64,000 nt of DNA from CAYPPG01 sp964412555 (GCA_964412555.1 CAYPPG010000045.1:1-64000); one strand, 5' to 3'. Counted from the stretch's first letter, positions 1 to 9,289 are shown. Notes: generated by a model from the sequence alone, not told the origin. Numbers and translations: made by a program.

Positions 1-10
1 GCGTTCAACG

Positions 11-172
11 CCAGGACAGACTACGCTTGTCCTGGGTACCCGACATATAAGAAAGAACGGACTGCGTTTGTCCTGGGTACCCGGCATATAAGACAGGACG
101 GACTGCGTTTGTCCTGGGTACCCGGCATATAAGCCAGGACAGGCTGCGCTTCTCCTGGGTATCCGGTGTCCT
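11..172. repeat. 41-bp tandem repeat, four copies
   Basis: The anchor CCTGGGTA recurs at 31, 72, 113 and 154, giving an exact 41-bp period. Each unit holds an inverted repeat (for example CAGGAC at 94-99 against GTCCTG at 111-116), so each copy can fold as a hairpin. The fourth copy is degenerate at its 3' side. There are no unique spacers, so this is not CRISPR. An open frame crosses the array on the minus strand but it only translates the repeat. The array lies downstream of the minus-strand gene ending at 262 and the rest of 1-261 shows no gene. Confidence 0.9.
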
Positions 173-261
173 TGTAACTCTGCGAAGGTTTATTGTCGAA
201 GTCATTTTCCTTGCTTTTAGTAACCGGTGGCCGAGAGGCGCTGTTTGAAGGTCGTGCGTTC

Positions 262-1323
262 TTACATTATCGCGTTTATAGCATCATTATCCGGGAGTAC
301 TGATATTTCCACGAAATAATACCGTTCTTCGCCGGGTTTGAGGAAAACAAGCGTTCCGTCTTGACGGTCGTGGGCACGGCCTTGGACGCTGCAGTTGGCG
401 GGTTCGAGGCCGCAGACGTAGGTGCCGGCGCCCATCATTTTCCATTGACAAAAGCGGTGCAATTCCTTTTTGCGATGGCGCACATGAACACCGATTCCCT
501 TCCCGTTTTCGAATCTGCGATTGACTAAAGCCAAATGGCAGAAGCCTTTTCGATCCGGTTTGATATCGTGGTAATAGGCCTTTTCGGCATATCCCGCTTT
601 GGGTGTTTCGAAACGGTTGTATTCTTCCTTGCCTTTCTCGGCTTCATCATCGCGGGGCCACCATTTGGAATCGATCAGTAATTCCGTGTTTTCATCCAAG
701 ACGGGAAAACCGATGTTGATGTGATAGATCAGCTGGTGGGGTATTTTTTCGAATGCCTCATTGCGGACATGGTCTTCGATGGTGATCGTATTGGAACCGA
801 GTTCGGTTGAGATTGTTCGCCGCAGGACAATGTTCGGGCCGAAAATGACACTTTCCCTGATTTCTCCGGATACCCACAAGCGGCGGGTATTTCCAATCCA
901 TTCATCTCCGATCTTTAAATAGCGGCAAGGTGTGTGGGAATAGCGTCCGTGAATCCCGAGGGATACGCCTTGATCTTCGCAGGCGGCTCCCGCCCACGTC
1001 AAGCCGCAGGTGGTCAGCAAACCGCTGAAGAAGGTCTTCAACCAGCCGATACCATGCGGATCGAAGTGGGTGGGATGGGCTTCGCCGGCGGGGGTATCGT
1101 AGGACAATGACGCGCCACAAAATTTTGCCGAGGCAATATCCAGTCCACGGTGGGGCAGCACATTGAATATCAAACCCGTTCCAGTATCAAATTGGACGAC
1201 ATCGGTCCCGTCTTCCACGCCCTCGACAAACCGCATATGGCGGACTCCACCGACCTGCCATGCTGCGCCGGTGTATCGTTCGAGTTGATTGCGATTCCAA
1301 TTTCGGTCAAATAATGTTGCCAT
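262..1323 (-). CDS. DUF4432 / aldose 1-epimerase family protein
   Basis: This 353-residue protein reads as a DUF4432-type member of the galactose-mutarotase-like superfamily. The family pattern is visible in order: a PHRGLDI segment near residue 58, the stretch around HGIGWLKTF and GLLTTCGLTWAG near residues 90-112, then LGIHGRYSHTP near 123. No signal peptide is seen, so it should be cytoplasmic. These proteins are thought to act on sugars or sugar derivatives, but the substrate is not established. The ATG at 1321-1323 is preceded by AGGAG about ten bases upstream. It is divergent from guaA across about 180 bp and is probably a single-gene unit. The family call is confident, the substrate unknown. 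Confidence 0.8.
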   Translation of the reverse strand: MATLFDRNWNRNQLERYTGAAWQVGGVRHMRFVEGVEDGTDVVQFDTGTGLIFNVLPHRGLDIASAKFCGASLSYDTPAGEAHPTHFDPHGIGWLKTFFSGLLTTCGLTWAGAACEDQGVSLGIHGRYSHTPCRYLKIGDEWIGNTRRLWVSGEIRESVIFGPNIVLRRTISTELGSNTITIEDHVRNEAFEKIPHQLIYHINIGFPVLDENTELLIDSKWWPRDDEAEKGKEEYNRFETPKAGYAEKAYYHDIKPDRKGFCHLALVNRRFENGKGIGVHVRHRKKELHRFCQWKMMGAGTYVCGLEPANCSVQGRAHDRQDGTLVFLKPGEERYYFVEISVLPDNDAINAIM

Positions 1324-1504
1324 GAGATGATCTCCTGTTTCGCAAAAATAGTGTTACAATGTTGAATTCATTCGAACACTCTGGTATTGTGAGGCCATAT
1401 ATGATACTAAACATAGTCAGGGTTCTGCTAGGGGCGGGATTTGCCGATACCGCGATGGATAAATCCGTTTCCAAAATATTTCAGAATGAGTACTGAGGAT
1501 ATTC

Positions 1505-3043
1505 ATGAAACATGATTTGATTGTCATTCTCGATTTCGGTTCTCAATACAGCCATCTCATTGCACGGCGTATTCGTGAATTGAATGTCTATTGTGAATTG
1601 CATCCCTGTACAAAATCCGCCGAAGAGATTCGTGCAATGAATCCGAAAGGGATCGTGCTTTCCGGCGGTCCAGGTTCGGTCTATGACAAGGATGCGCCTC
1701 ATGCGGATAAAGGATTGTGGGATTTGAATCTGCCGATGTTGGGCATCTGTTACGGACTGCAAGAAATCACTTACCATTTCGGCGGTAAAGTCAATCCAGG
1801 AGAACACCGCGAATACGGCCATGCTGAACTGGTGATACAAGAAAAGGAACCCTTGTTTGCCCATCTTTCCGATCAGCTACAAGTGTGGATGAGTCATGGC
1901 GATAAAGTACAGGAACTACCGGCCGGTTTTCATTCCATTGCGCACACCTCGAATTCGGATTTTGCCGCCATTGGCGATTCGCAGCGAAACATCTTCGGCA
2001 TACAATTCCATCCTGAAGTGACTCACACACCGCAGGGGAAGATCATTTTGCGCAACTTCGTGATGGATATATGCAAGTGCAAAGCGGATTGGACGATGGG
2101 TTCTTTTGTCGAGGAAGCCATCAATAAAATTCGCAAACAAGTTGGTGACGGAAGCGTCATCGGGGCAGTCAGCGGGGGAGTGGATTCCACTGTTGCGGCG
2201 GTGTTGATGCATAGGGCGATCGGTGAGCGTTTTCATGGTTTTCTGATCGATAACGGTTTGTTGCGCCTCAACGAAGCGGAGCAAGTAATGGAAAGATTGC
2301 ACGGACGCTGGGGAATCAATCTCACGTTGGTGGACGCAAGCGACCGATTTCTGGCAAACCTCGAAGGGGTCGAGAATCCGGAAAAAAAGCGCCGGATTAT
2401 CGGGAACACATTCATCGAAGTGTTCGAAGAAGAAGCGGAAAAACTCGGTGAAGTCGATTTTCTATTGCAGGGAACCTTGTATCCGGATGTCATCGAATCG
2501 GTGTCGTTCAAAGGACCTTCGGCCACGATCAAGACTCATCATAACGTCGGCGGTTTATTGCAGAACATGCGGCTCCAATTGATCGAACCGCTGCGTGAAT
2601 TGTTCAAAGACGAAGTGCGGCAATTGGGATTGGAATTGGGTCTGGATGAAACCGCCGTGTTTCGCCAGCCGTTTCCCGGTCCGGGGCTTGCAGTGCGTAT
2701 TTTGGGTGAAATCACAGAAAATCAGCTGGACATTCTTCGGCAGGCGGATGCGATCTATCTTAATGAAATCCGTGCCGCCGGACTTTATCGCGATATCGGG
2801 CAGTCTTTCGCGGTTTTGCTTCCCATTCGGTCAGTCGGGGTGATGGGAGACAGCCGCACGTATGAGCAGGTCATCGCCTTGCGGGCGGTGCAAACGATGG
2901 ATTATATGACTGCGGATTGGTATCCCCTTCCCTTTGAATTGTTGCGGAGGGTATCCAATCGAATCATCAATGAAGTGCGGGGGGTGAATCGGGTGGTGTA
3001 TGATATTTCGTCGAAACCGCCGAGTACGATCGAGTGGGAGTAG
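1505..3043 (+). CDS. guaA: GMP synthase (glutamine-hydrolysing)
   Basis: GMP synthase converts XMP, ATP and glutamine to GMP in the cytoplasm, the last step of de novo guanine nucleotide synthesis. The 512-residue length is normal. The N-terminal class I amidotransferase domain shows the nucleophile Cys82 in MLGICYG and the catalytic His169 and Glu171 in FHPEV. The ATP-pyrophosphatase P-loop SGGVDS lies at about 223-228, and the C-terminus ends in the usual family tail (PPSTIEWE). The start is the ATG at 1505 with a weak GAGG-like site upstream. All catalytic residues are present. The upstream 180 bp does not resemble a purine riboswitch. Identification is secure. Confidence 0.98.
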   Translation: MKHDLIVILDFGSQYSHLIARRIRELNVYCELHPCTKSAEEIRAMNPKGIVLSGGPGSVYDKDAPHADKGLWDLNLPMLGICYGLQEITYHFGGKVNPGEHREYGHAELVIQEKEPLFAHLSDQLQVWMSHGDKVQELPAGFHSIAHTSNSDFAAIGDSQRNIFGIQFHPEVTHTPQGKIILRNFVMDICKCKADWTMGSFVEEAINKIRKQVGDGSVIGAVSGGVDSTVAAVLMHRAIGERFHGFLIDNGLLRLNEAEQVMERLHGRWGINLTLVDASDRFLANLEGVENPEKKRRIIGNTFIEVFEEEAEKLGEVDFLLQGTLYPDVIESVSFKGPSATIKTHHNVGGLLQNMRLQLIEPLRELFKDEVRQLGLELGLDETAVFRQPFPGPGLAVRILGEITENQLDILRQADAIYLNEIRAAGLYRDIGQSFAVLLPIRSVGVMGDSRTYEQVIALRAVQTMDYMTADWYPLPFELLRRVSNRIINEVRGVNRVVYDISSKPPSTIEWE

Positions 3044-3138
3044 AATTTTTCTTTAGTCGTGACGCGGTGGCAAAAAGTATCATATTCGTTAAAATCTAGT
3101 GTATATTATGGTGATAGGTTCCTTATGCCACTTTATGT

Positions 3139-3160
3139 TGTGCAGACAGGATGTCCGCAC
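3139..3160. terminator. GC-rich hairpin of the GTGCGGAC family
   Basis: GTGCAGAC (3140-3147), a five-base loop and GTCCGCAC (3153-3160) form a stem with one mismatch. It sits between the convergent ends of guaA and the secreted BNR gene and is flanked by CCACAATTT, the same flank as the large inverted repeat at 25830-25891. A bidirectional transcription end is likely, but there is no long T tract. Confidence 0.5.
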
Positions 3161-3208
3161 CACAATTTAAAACTTTTTGCCGCAGCATCAGCCGTGGTTC
3201 TTGTCGCT

Positions 3209-4897
3209 TCATCTGTATTCCATCCACTCGCTTTGCACACAGCTGCTTTCAGTATTTTTTAGCCTGAACCGAAATCCGCGGTGGATGTTGGAACTCACTG
3301 TACCGCGCATTGAATAGATCCACCCGTTGGGGCTGATATTCGAAGAAAATTTAGGGCCGTTTTCTCCCCATTTGGGAACGTTCCGAATGGGATTGGGAGG
3401 AAATGTGATCAATCTCCACCATTCTTCTCCATCATGCATTCCGGCGTAGATGCGGGGTGGCTGCATTTGGCCGTTGTCCATCAAATCACCGTAAGGCATA
3501 TAGCAAAAAACCAACACTTTTTTTTGGATGAAATGCCCCCAAAACCAATTGCCTTTATCGGCCCAGGAAATCGGTGAACCGGGCAATCGTTCCATACTGG
3601 TTGTTGTCCAAAACGGTTCATATCCACTTACATAACTTTTATCTTTTTCCCAGCGAACAATTTTTTTAAACATTCGGTTCGTATCAGTACCTAAATATAA
3701 ATATTGTGGTGTGAACGCCATGGAGGTGTATTGAGCATCTACCCCGCGTTCCAATGTATCCCAGGTTCCCGGATCGCCGTGGTGTTTCGAACGGATAAAG
3801 CAGCCAATACTACCATCCCCAATGGCGGCATAGACATCATCCGTATAGGGGTCAACGCCGACGTAATGGGTGTGATTGAGTTTGGTATCAGGATTGACAC
3901 AAGGATTGGCAAAAACCACTTCGAATTTTTCTCCGTTATTGCCGTGGTTCTTCCTGCGCCAGACATTCCCTGCATAGCGGGGTGCGCCTTCTTCATCGAT
4001 CACAGAAGAATATTCACCGATAAAAACATTGCCTTGCTTATCTTCGGCCATTCTCCACCCCACGCCGGTGGGCCATTCAAGTTCCGCGGCTTTGTTCCAC
4101 GTTTTTCCTCCATTGCGGCTTTCAAGGACAAATCCGTGAAGGTCATGAATTTGGACTTGATGGGCAGCTGTCCACGGACTGGCATAGATGATCCCTTGCG
4201 AATCGACAAATAGACCGAATACTGTACCATGGAGGGGAGGCTGACCTTTGGGAGGATAGAGCTGTTGCCAAGTTTTCGCGTCATCATTGCTTGTCAAGAT
4301 GTACCCTTTTTCCGTACCGGCGTAGATCCGTTCTCCGAATCTCGAAGATTCATCGGGGACGCAATAGGAGGCAGAAAGAGAGTGGTTTTCGGAATCGGAA
4401 TCTTTTCCCAAGTCAATATCTTCCACTTCGAATTCATATCCTTCCATAACCGGATCGATGATAAGCGCATACCGGCCGCCATTTGGTGAAAGAGTGCTGA
4501 CACCGATACGGTATTGATAGTTGGGATTAATGGAATAATTTTGTATTCTGGCGATTTGAATATCCGTCCGTGCCGGTTGAGCTTGTTCTATTTGAAACCA
4601 ATTCGATCCAATTGTTCGTTTGTCTTGTCTTTCCAGTATCAGAAGCGGAGTTGAAAGAGGGTGTGAATTCGGATCATCCGGCTGGTGAACGTGACCATAA
4701 AGTGCAATACTCATTTTAGAGAATCGTTCAATGGGGATCACGTCGTAATAATCGATCTCACTATTGCTTATCAGATTCCCCAGCCTTATTTCTCCAAGAT
4801 GAATCGAAGTCTTCTCATCCGGAATTGCCCATATTCTACAATTGAAAATAAAAAAGAGAAAAACACAAACTGTCAATCGATAATTCAAATGAATCAT
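3209..4897 (-). CDS. Secreted BNR/Asp-box propeller protein
   Basis: This 562-residue protein starts with a clear signal peptide (hydrophobic core near residues 8-20, likely cleavage after IWA near 24). Its body carries Asp-box style motifs such as TSNDDAKTW near residue 200 and SRNGGKTW near 260, as in sialidase and photosystem-stability-factor type beta-propellers. Such folds often bind or cleave glycans, but no complete sialidase active site could be assigned, so the enzymatic role is unknown. The ATG at 4897 has a GGGA site upstream. The gene is convergent with guaA. The C-terminus reads SEWMEYR, which resembles, with one extra residue, the C-terminal tag of three other secreted proteins in this window. 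Confidence 0.75.
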   Translation of the reverse strand: MIHLNYRLTVCVFLFFIFNCRIWAIPDEKTSIHLGEIRLGNLISNSEIDYYDVIPIERFSKMSIALYGHVHQPDDPNSHPLSTPLLILERQDKRTIGSNWFQIEQAQPARTDIQIARIQNYSINPNYQYRIGVSTLSPNGGRYALIIDPVMEGYEFEVEDIDLGKDSDSENHSLSASYCVPDESSRFGERIYAGTEKGYILTSNDDAKTWQQLYPPKGQPPLHGTVFGLFVDSQGIIYASPWTAAHQVQIHDLHGFVLESRNGGKTWNKAAELEWPTGVGWRMAEDKQGNVFIGEYSSVIDEEGAPRYAGNVWRRKNHGNNGEKFEVVFANPCVNPDTKLNHTHYVGVDPYTDDVYAAIGDGSIGCFIRSKHHGDPGTWDTLERGVDAQYTSMAFTPQYLYLGTDTNRMFKKIVRWEKDKSYVSGYEPFWTTTSMERLPGSPISWADKGNWFWGHFIQKKVLVFCYMPYGDLMDNGQMQPPRIYAGMHDGEEWWRLITFPPNPIRNVPKWGENGPKFSSNISPNGWIYSMRGTVSSNIHRGFRFRLKNTESSCVQSEWMEYR

Positions 4898-5046
4898 GAT
4901 AAATTCCCTTCAATGTTGATTTTGAATCATCTCATTTTCATCAGTATAAGCTTGTCATAATAAATATAACTTATGAAGGATTCATTTGTCACATAAAAAT
5001 GACCGTTTTTGAATGAAAATAAGAGGAAAAGAATCAGCAAATTATG

Positions 5047-5511
5047 TCAAAGTTTAAATAAATCAACTGGTTCATGATTTTCCGGAAGAACTGTAAAAGC
5101 ATCACTGATTTCTTGGGGGATGGCTCGCGGTTTGCCGGATTGCGCATCTACGAATGCCCAATCCGTTTCTCCTTCGGCAATAAGTGCTTTGTCTTTCATG
5201 CGGATAAATTTATATTTTCGTTTGGAAGTGACTTTTTGGATTGTGGAAACCCAGGTGTAAACGGTGAGTACATCTCCTTCGAAAGCGGGGCGGCGATATT
5301 TGATCCAATGGGAACGGGCAACCCAGATTGCGCCGATTTCTTTTGTGGCCTGGGTGCAACCGGACGAACGGGAATGACTTACAGCGGCATCCTGCATCCA
5401 TTGGACGTAGGCCACGTTGTTGACATGCTTATTGCCGTCGAGGACTTCTTTTCCGACGGTAATGGTATAGGGGAAGATGTGTTTTTTTGAATTTGTATTG
5501 TTTTGTTTCAT
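5047..5511 (-). CDS. Acyl-CoA thioesterase, hot-dog fold (YbgC/FadM-like)
   Basis: The 154-residue length and sequence fit the 4-hydroxybenzoyl-CoA / acyl-CoA thioesterase branch of the hot-dog fold. The typical active-site block is seen as Asp25 followed by GNKHVNNVAYVQW, and later GDVLTVYTWV gives the central strand. The enzyme should hydrolyse acyl-CoA thioesters in the cytoplasm; chain length and physiological substrate cannot be read from sequence. The ATG at 5511 has only a weak ribosome site. The gene stands alone between a secreted BNR gene and a Tat oxidoreductase, so its context gives no pathway. Confidence 0.8.
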   Translation of the reverse strand: MKQNNTNSKKHIFPYTITVGKEVLDGNKHVNNVAYVQWMQDAAVSHSRSSGCTQATKEIGAIWVARSHWIKYRRPAFEGDVLTVYTWVSTIQKVTSKRKYKFIRMKDKALIAEGETDWAFVDAQSGKPRAIPQEISDAFTVLPENHEPVDLFKL

Positions 5512-5584
5512 GGGTTTATTTCTTCTGCCGGGAATATCACTTTAGGATAACGAGAGCTGAAATTGTAGCAATATGGATGAAAGA

Positions 5585-5693
5585 GCCGGCAGGATGCCGG
5601 CGTTACATTTTATGCTGAAGAAAGTGTACGCGTTGTAAGTTGCGGGCAGGGATGCCCGCGCTCCCAGTGGCGCTCCCAGTGGCGCTCCCACTG
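5585..5693. repeat. Palindromic repeats plus 12-bp triplet repeat
   Basis: Two hairpins lie in the space before the oxidoreductase gene: GCCGGCA/TGCCGGC at 5585-5601 and GCGGGCA/TGCCCGC at 5642-5659. The second runs straight into three tandem copies of a 12-bp unit, GCGCTCCCAGTG, at 5658-5693. The second hairpin with its GCTCCCAG tail is the type member of the family found at seven further places in the window. Confidence 0.85.
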
Positions 5694-5753
5694 ATTGTAG
5701 ACTCGTTGACTTATGGTGAGTAGAGAAACAGAATAGGGGAAGGAGGATTTATT

Positions 5754-7064
5754 ATGACAATACAAAAGAAAACAGTAAAACCACTTCAGGTATCCCGTAG
5801 ACGGTTTCTTCAAGCGGGGACGGGATTGGCGGCGGCAGCCTTTATCCCGGATTTGACGGCGAAAGAGAATTCACCCAATGAAAAATTGAATATTGCCTGC
5901 ATCGGGATAGGCGGTCAGGGGAAATCGAATCTGAACAGTGTCTCCAGCCAGAATATTGTTGCTCTCTGTGATGTGGACGATGAACGCGCAGGTGACGCTT
6001 ATGACCGATTTCCGAGAGCCGAGAAGTTCTATGATTTTCGGAAGATGCTGGATAAGATGGATAATCAAATCGATGCGGTGGTGGTCAGTACACCGGATCA
6101 TACCCATGCCCATGCGGCCATGAGAGCCATGCGGATGGGGAAACATTGCTATTGCGAAAAACCGATGGCGCACTCGGTTTCCGAAATTCGAGCCATGACG
6201 GAACTCGCTCGAAAAATGAAATTGGCGACTCAATTGGGTGTACAGCGCCATACCATCGATAATGTACACCGGATTGTCGAGATCATCCAATCCGGCGCGA
6301 TCGGGGAAGTGCGGGAAGTGTATTCGTGGAAAGGTGGCAACCGGGGAATGCCGGCGCTGCCCACTGAATTTCCTCCTGTTCCTCCGCATTTGAAGTGGGA
6401 TTTATGGTTGGGACCGGCGGAAAAACGGCCCTACAGCCCGGCCTATTGTCCTTACAATTGGCGTTTTTGGTGGGATTTCGGCACAGGCGAAACGGGAAAT
6501 TGGGGCTGCCATATACTGGATATCCCTTATTGGGCATTGGATTTAGTGAATCCTGTCAAAGTGTCGGGATGGGGGCCTACGGTCGATCCGGAACGTTCCC
6601 CGAAATCGATGTTCACAAAATTCGAATTTCCATCCCGCGGAACTCTACCGCCGGTGACATTGCATTGGTATCACACGAATGATTCAATCCCGTTTTTGGA
6701 AGAACACAATATTCCGAAATCGGGTAATAACCTTTTTGTGGGATCGGAAGGTTTTCTCCTCTGCGATTTTGGCAAACGCAAATTGTATCCGGAAAACAAA
6801 TTTTCCGATTTCGAAGAACCGCCGCATACGATTCCCGATTCACCGGGATTCCGTAAGGAATGGATCAATGCCTGTAAAGGCGGTGAACCGGCAACATGCA
6901 ATTTCGATTACACTGGTCCGTTGAGCGAAACCGTTATCCTGGGCAATGTGGCATACCGTGTCAAGGAGGAATTCGAATGGGATGCGAAGAATATGAAAGC
7001 GATTGACTGCCCGGATACCGAGCCTTTCATCCATCCCGAATATCGCGAGGGTTGGCCTCTATAA
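5754..7064 (+). CDS. Gfo/Idh/MocA oxidoreductase with Tat signal
   Basis: This 436-residue NAD(P)-dependent oxidoreductase begins with a twin-arginine signal (SRRRFLQ at residues 14-20, hydrophobic stretch to about 33), so it should be exported folded with its cofactor. The Rossmann motif GIGGQG is at 51-56, the conserved EKP at 135-137, and a D/H active-site segment near GCHILDIPYW follows. Family members oxidise or epimerise sugar derivatives; exported forms are often glycoside-processing enzymes. A strong AGGAGG site precedes the ATG. The substrate is unknown. A second Tat-type paralogue is at 31035. Confidence 0.88.
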   Translation: MTIQKKTVKPLQVSRRRFLQAGTGLAAAAFIPDLTAKENSPNEKLNIACIGIGGQGKSNLNSVSSQNIVALCDVDDERAGDAYDRFPRAEKFYDFRKMLDKMDNQIDAVVVSTPDHTHAHAAMRAMRMGKHCYCEKPMAHSVSEIRAMTELARKMKLATQLGVQRHTIDNVHRIVEIIQSGAIGEVREVYSWKGGNRGMPALPTEFPPVPPHLKWDLWLGPAEKRPYSPAYCPYNWRFWWDFGTGETGNWGCHILDIPYWALDLVNPVKVSGWGPTVDPERSPKSMFTKFEFPSRGTLPPVTLHWYHTNDSIPFLEEHNIPKSGNNLFVGSEGFLLCDFGKRKLYPENKFSDFEEPPHTIPDSPGFRKEWINACKGGEPATCNFDYTGPLSETVILGNVAYRVKEEFEWDAKNMKAIDCPDTEPFIHPEYREGWPL

Positions 7065-7231
7065 TAATTTAACTACTGCACGGTGTGAATTCCTTGCAGA
7101 AATTATGAGTTAAATTGGCTCAGTCAATGCCTTTTACTGAATACGAAAGTCTTTTTCACCTCCGTTTTTCTTATCCATAAATCAAATAATATCAAAAAGT
7201 TACAAGATCTCCTCCTTCTAAAAACTTACTT

Positions 7232-7247
7232 TGGCACGCTTTTTGAA
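7232..7247 (+). promoter_or_regulatory. Candidate sigma-54-like promoter of dnaK
   Basis: TGGCAC (7232-7237), five bases, then TTGAA (7243-7247) match the -24/-12 layout TGGCAC-N5-TTGCW except for the GC dinucleotide at -12, which is GA here. That deviation weakens the call. No CIRCE element is present. It lies about 155 bp before the dnaK start. Confidence 0.3.
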
Positions 7248-7248
7248 T

Positions 7249-7282
7249 TAGGCAATTATTGCCTAGCCAATAAAAAAATTGG
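7249..7282. promoter_or_regulatory. Two adjacent dyads upstream of dnaK
   Basis: TAGGCAA-TTA-TTGCCTA (7249-7265) is a perfect 7-bp inverted repeat. It is followed at once by CCAAT-A6-ATTGG (7267-7282). They begin just after the candidate -12 element and could be an operator or a 5' leader structure for the chaperone operon. Confidence 0.45.
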
Positions 7283-7313
7283 TGCTGGAGTGAAAAGTAA
7301 GAGTAAAAAAGTT

Positions 7314-7352
7314 GCAGGCAGGGATGCCTGCGCTCCCAATGCGCTCCCAGTG
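7314..7352. repeat. Palindromic repeat with compensatory base change
   Basis: GCAGGCA (7314-7320) and TGCCTGC (7325-7331) form the same hairpin as the GCGGGCA/TGCCCGC family, but both arms carry the paired G-to-A and C-to-T change. It is followed by two GCGCTCCCA-like units. The interval 7065-7399 (335 bp) otherwise holds only the candidate dnaK promoter, the two dyads and a GGAGG ribosome site. Confidence 0.85.
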
Positions 7353-7399
7353 CGTAAAAAAAATCCTGTTTGCAACAGGAAATTTGGAGGTTATAGATT

Positions 7400-9289
7400 A
7401 TGAGTAAAACAGTTGGAATTGATTTAGGTACTACAAATTCGGTTGTGGCAGTAATCGAGGGGGGACAACCTTCCGTGATCGCCAATGCCGAGGGTAGCCG
7501 AACAACTCCTTCCGTCGTAGCATTTACGAACGACAACCAACGGCTTGTCGGAAATATTGCGAAACGGCAGTCGGTGGTCAATCCGGAAGGAACCGTTTAT
7601 TCCGCTAAGCGATTTGTCGGACGCCGGTGGAACGAAGTCGATGAAGAAAGCAAGATCGTTTCCTATAAAGGCGATAAAGGGCCGAACGACTCGGTTCGCT
7701 TTGCAGTGAATGGGAAGCACTATGCGCCGGAAGAAATTTCTGCACATGTTTTGCGGAAATTGGCGGATGACGCGAGTACATATCTCGGTGAAAAAGTGAC
7801 TGACGCCGTGATCACTGTTCCCGCATACTTCAACGACTCGCAACGGCAAGCGACGAAAGATGCCGGCAAGATCGCGGGATTAAACGTATTGCGCATCATC
7901 AACGAACCGACAGCGGCCGCATTGGCCTATGGAATGGACAAAAAGAAAGATGAGACCATCCTTGTCTTTGACTTGGGTGGTGGAACATTCGATGTATCCA
8001 TCCTTGATGTCGGAGAAGGTGTCTGTGAAGTTCGCTCGACCGCCGGTGACACGCATTTGGGTGGAGACGATTTCGACAAATGTGTTGTCGACTGGCTTGC
8101 CGGTGAATTCAAGAATGATTACGGAATCGACTTGCGCAACGATAAGCAAGCGTTACAGCGTCTCTATGAAGCAGCGGAAAAGGCCAAATGTGAACTATCT
8201 TTCGTGATGGAAACGCAAATCAATCTGCCGTTCATCACAGCGGATAACACGGGACCGAAACACTTGAATTATAAACTTTCGCGGTCTAAGTTCGATGCAC
8301 TGACAAGTCATCTGGTTGAACGTTGTATGGAACCGATCAAAAGGGCACTGGCTGATGCAAAACTGAGCGAAAATGACATTGACGAAGTGATTCTAGTTGG
8401 CGGTTCAACCCGAATTCCTGCGGTGCAAGATCTCGTCAAAAAGATGACGGGCGGTAAAAATCCGAACCAGAGCGTCAATCCGGATGAAGTGGTTGCCGTC
8501 GGAGCGGCTATCCAAGCCGGTGTCATCGGCGGAGAAGTCAAAGATGTCCTGTTGTTGGACGTCACTCCGCTTTCACTCGGTGTAGAAACGCTGGGCGGAG
8601 TGATGACCAAAGTCATCGAACGCAATACGACAATTCCGTGCCGCCGGCAGGAAGTGTTCTCCACCGCTGCGGATAACCAACCCGCGGTCGATATTGTCGT
8701 GCTGCAAGGTGAGCGCGAAATGGCGCGTGACAACCGACAGTTAGGCCAGTTCAAATTGGAAGGTATTCCTCCGGCTCCGCGTGGAATTCCGCAAATCGAG
8801 GTGACTTTCGACATCGACGCCAACGGTATCTTGAACGTGTCGGCAAAAGAAAAGAATACTGGCAAGGAACAAAAGATCACCATAAGCGGTTCGACCAATC
8901 TGGATCAGTCCGAGGTGGATCGCATGGTTCGCGATGCCGAAAGTCATGCCAGCGAGGATCATGAACGACGTGAATATATCGAGCTCAATAACCAGGCAGA
9001 TTCACTCACTCATCAGACCGAGCGTTCACTCAGCGATTTGGGTGATAAAGTCGATGCGTCCGACAAAGCGCGCTGTGAACAGGTTATCAGTAACTTGCGA
9101 AGCGCCTTGAAAGAAGATGCACCGAAAGAAAGGATTCAAAGCCTGATGGAAGAACTGCAACAAGCGATGAGTGCGATCAGTCAGGCGGCTTATCAATCGG
9201 CGGAGCAACATGCACACGCTGGTCAAAGTACTCAAGGCGAACCTGGGGCGGATGACTTTATCGATGCGGAATATCGGCAGGCTTCCTAA
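7400..9289 (+). CDS. dnaK: Molecular chaperone DnaK (Hsp70)
   Basis: DnaK binds exposed hydrophobic peptides and cycles with ATP under control of DnaJ and GrpE. The 629 residues are near the usual 635-640. The N-terminal phosphate loop IDLGTTNS, the second phosphate motif FDLGGGTFDVSIL near 195 and the adenosine motif VGGSTRIP near 335 are intact. The substrate-binding domain has LLLDVTPLSLG, and the tail ends in a DDFIDAEY version of the usual acidic end. GGAGG precedes the ATG by about nine bases. The gene heads a dnaK-grpE-dnaJ block, an order differing from the common grpE-dnaK-dnaJ. A perfect 11-bp hairpin follows the stop. Confidence 0.98.
   Translation: MSKTVGIDLGTTNSVVAVIEGGQPSVIANAEGSRTTPSVVAFTNDNQRLVGNIAKRQSVVNPEGTVYSAKRFVGRRWNEVDEESKIVSYKGDKGPNDSVRFAVNGKHYAPEEISAHVLRKLADDASTYLGEKVTDAVITVPAYFNDSQRQATKDAGKIAGLNVLRIINEPTAAALAYGMDKKKDETILVFDLGGGTFDVSILDVGEGVCEVRSTAGDTHLGGDDFDKCVVDWLAGEFKNDYGIDLRNDKQALQRLYEAAEKAKCELSFVMETQINLPFITADNTGPKHLNYKLSRSKFDALTSHLVERCMEPIKRALADAKLSENDIDEVILVGGSTRIPAVQDLVKKMTGGKNPNQSVNPDEVVAVGAAIQAGVIGGEVKDVLLLDVTPLSLGVETLGGVMTKVIERNTTIPCRRQEVFSTAADNQPAVDIVVLQGEREMARDNRQLGQFKLEGIPPAPRGIPQIEVTFDIDANGILNVSAKEKNTGKEQKITISGSTNLDQSEVDRMVRDAESHASEDHERREYIELNNQADSLTHQTERSLSDLGDKVDASDKARCEQVISNLRSALKEDAPKERIQSLMEELQQAMSAISQAAYQSAEQHAHAGQSTQGEPGADDFIDAEYRQAS

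Noticed and set aside
11..172. CRISPR array
   Set aside because: The repeats are directly adjoining with no unique spacers and no cas genes are seen.
5..205. Open frame on the minus strand within the 41-bp array
   Set aside because: It only translates the tandem repeat; no ribosome site and no recognisable protein.
1324..1504. Purine riboswitch before guaA
   Set aside because: The conserved purine-aptamer loops and stems could not be found.
3059..3262. Small plus-strand frame after guaA
   Set aside because: It runs through an intergenic hairpin into the antisense of the BNR gene and has no ribosome site.
7065..7399. CIRCE element for HrcA control of dnaK
   Set aside because: No TTAGCACTC-N9-GAGTGCTAA-like sequence is present.
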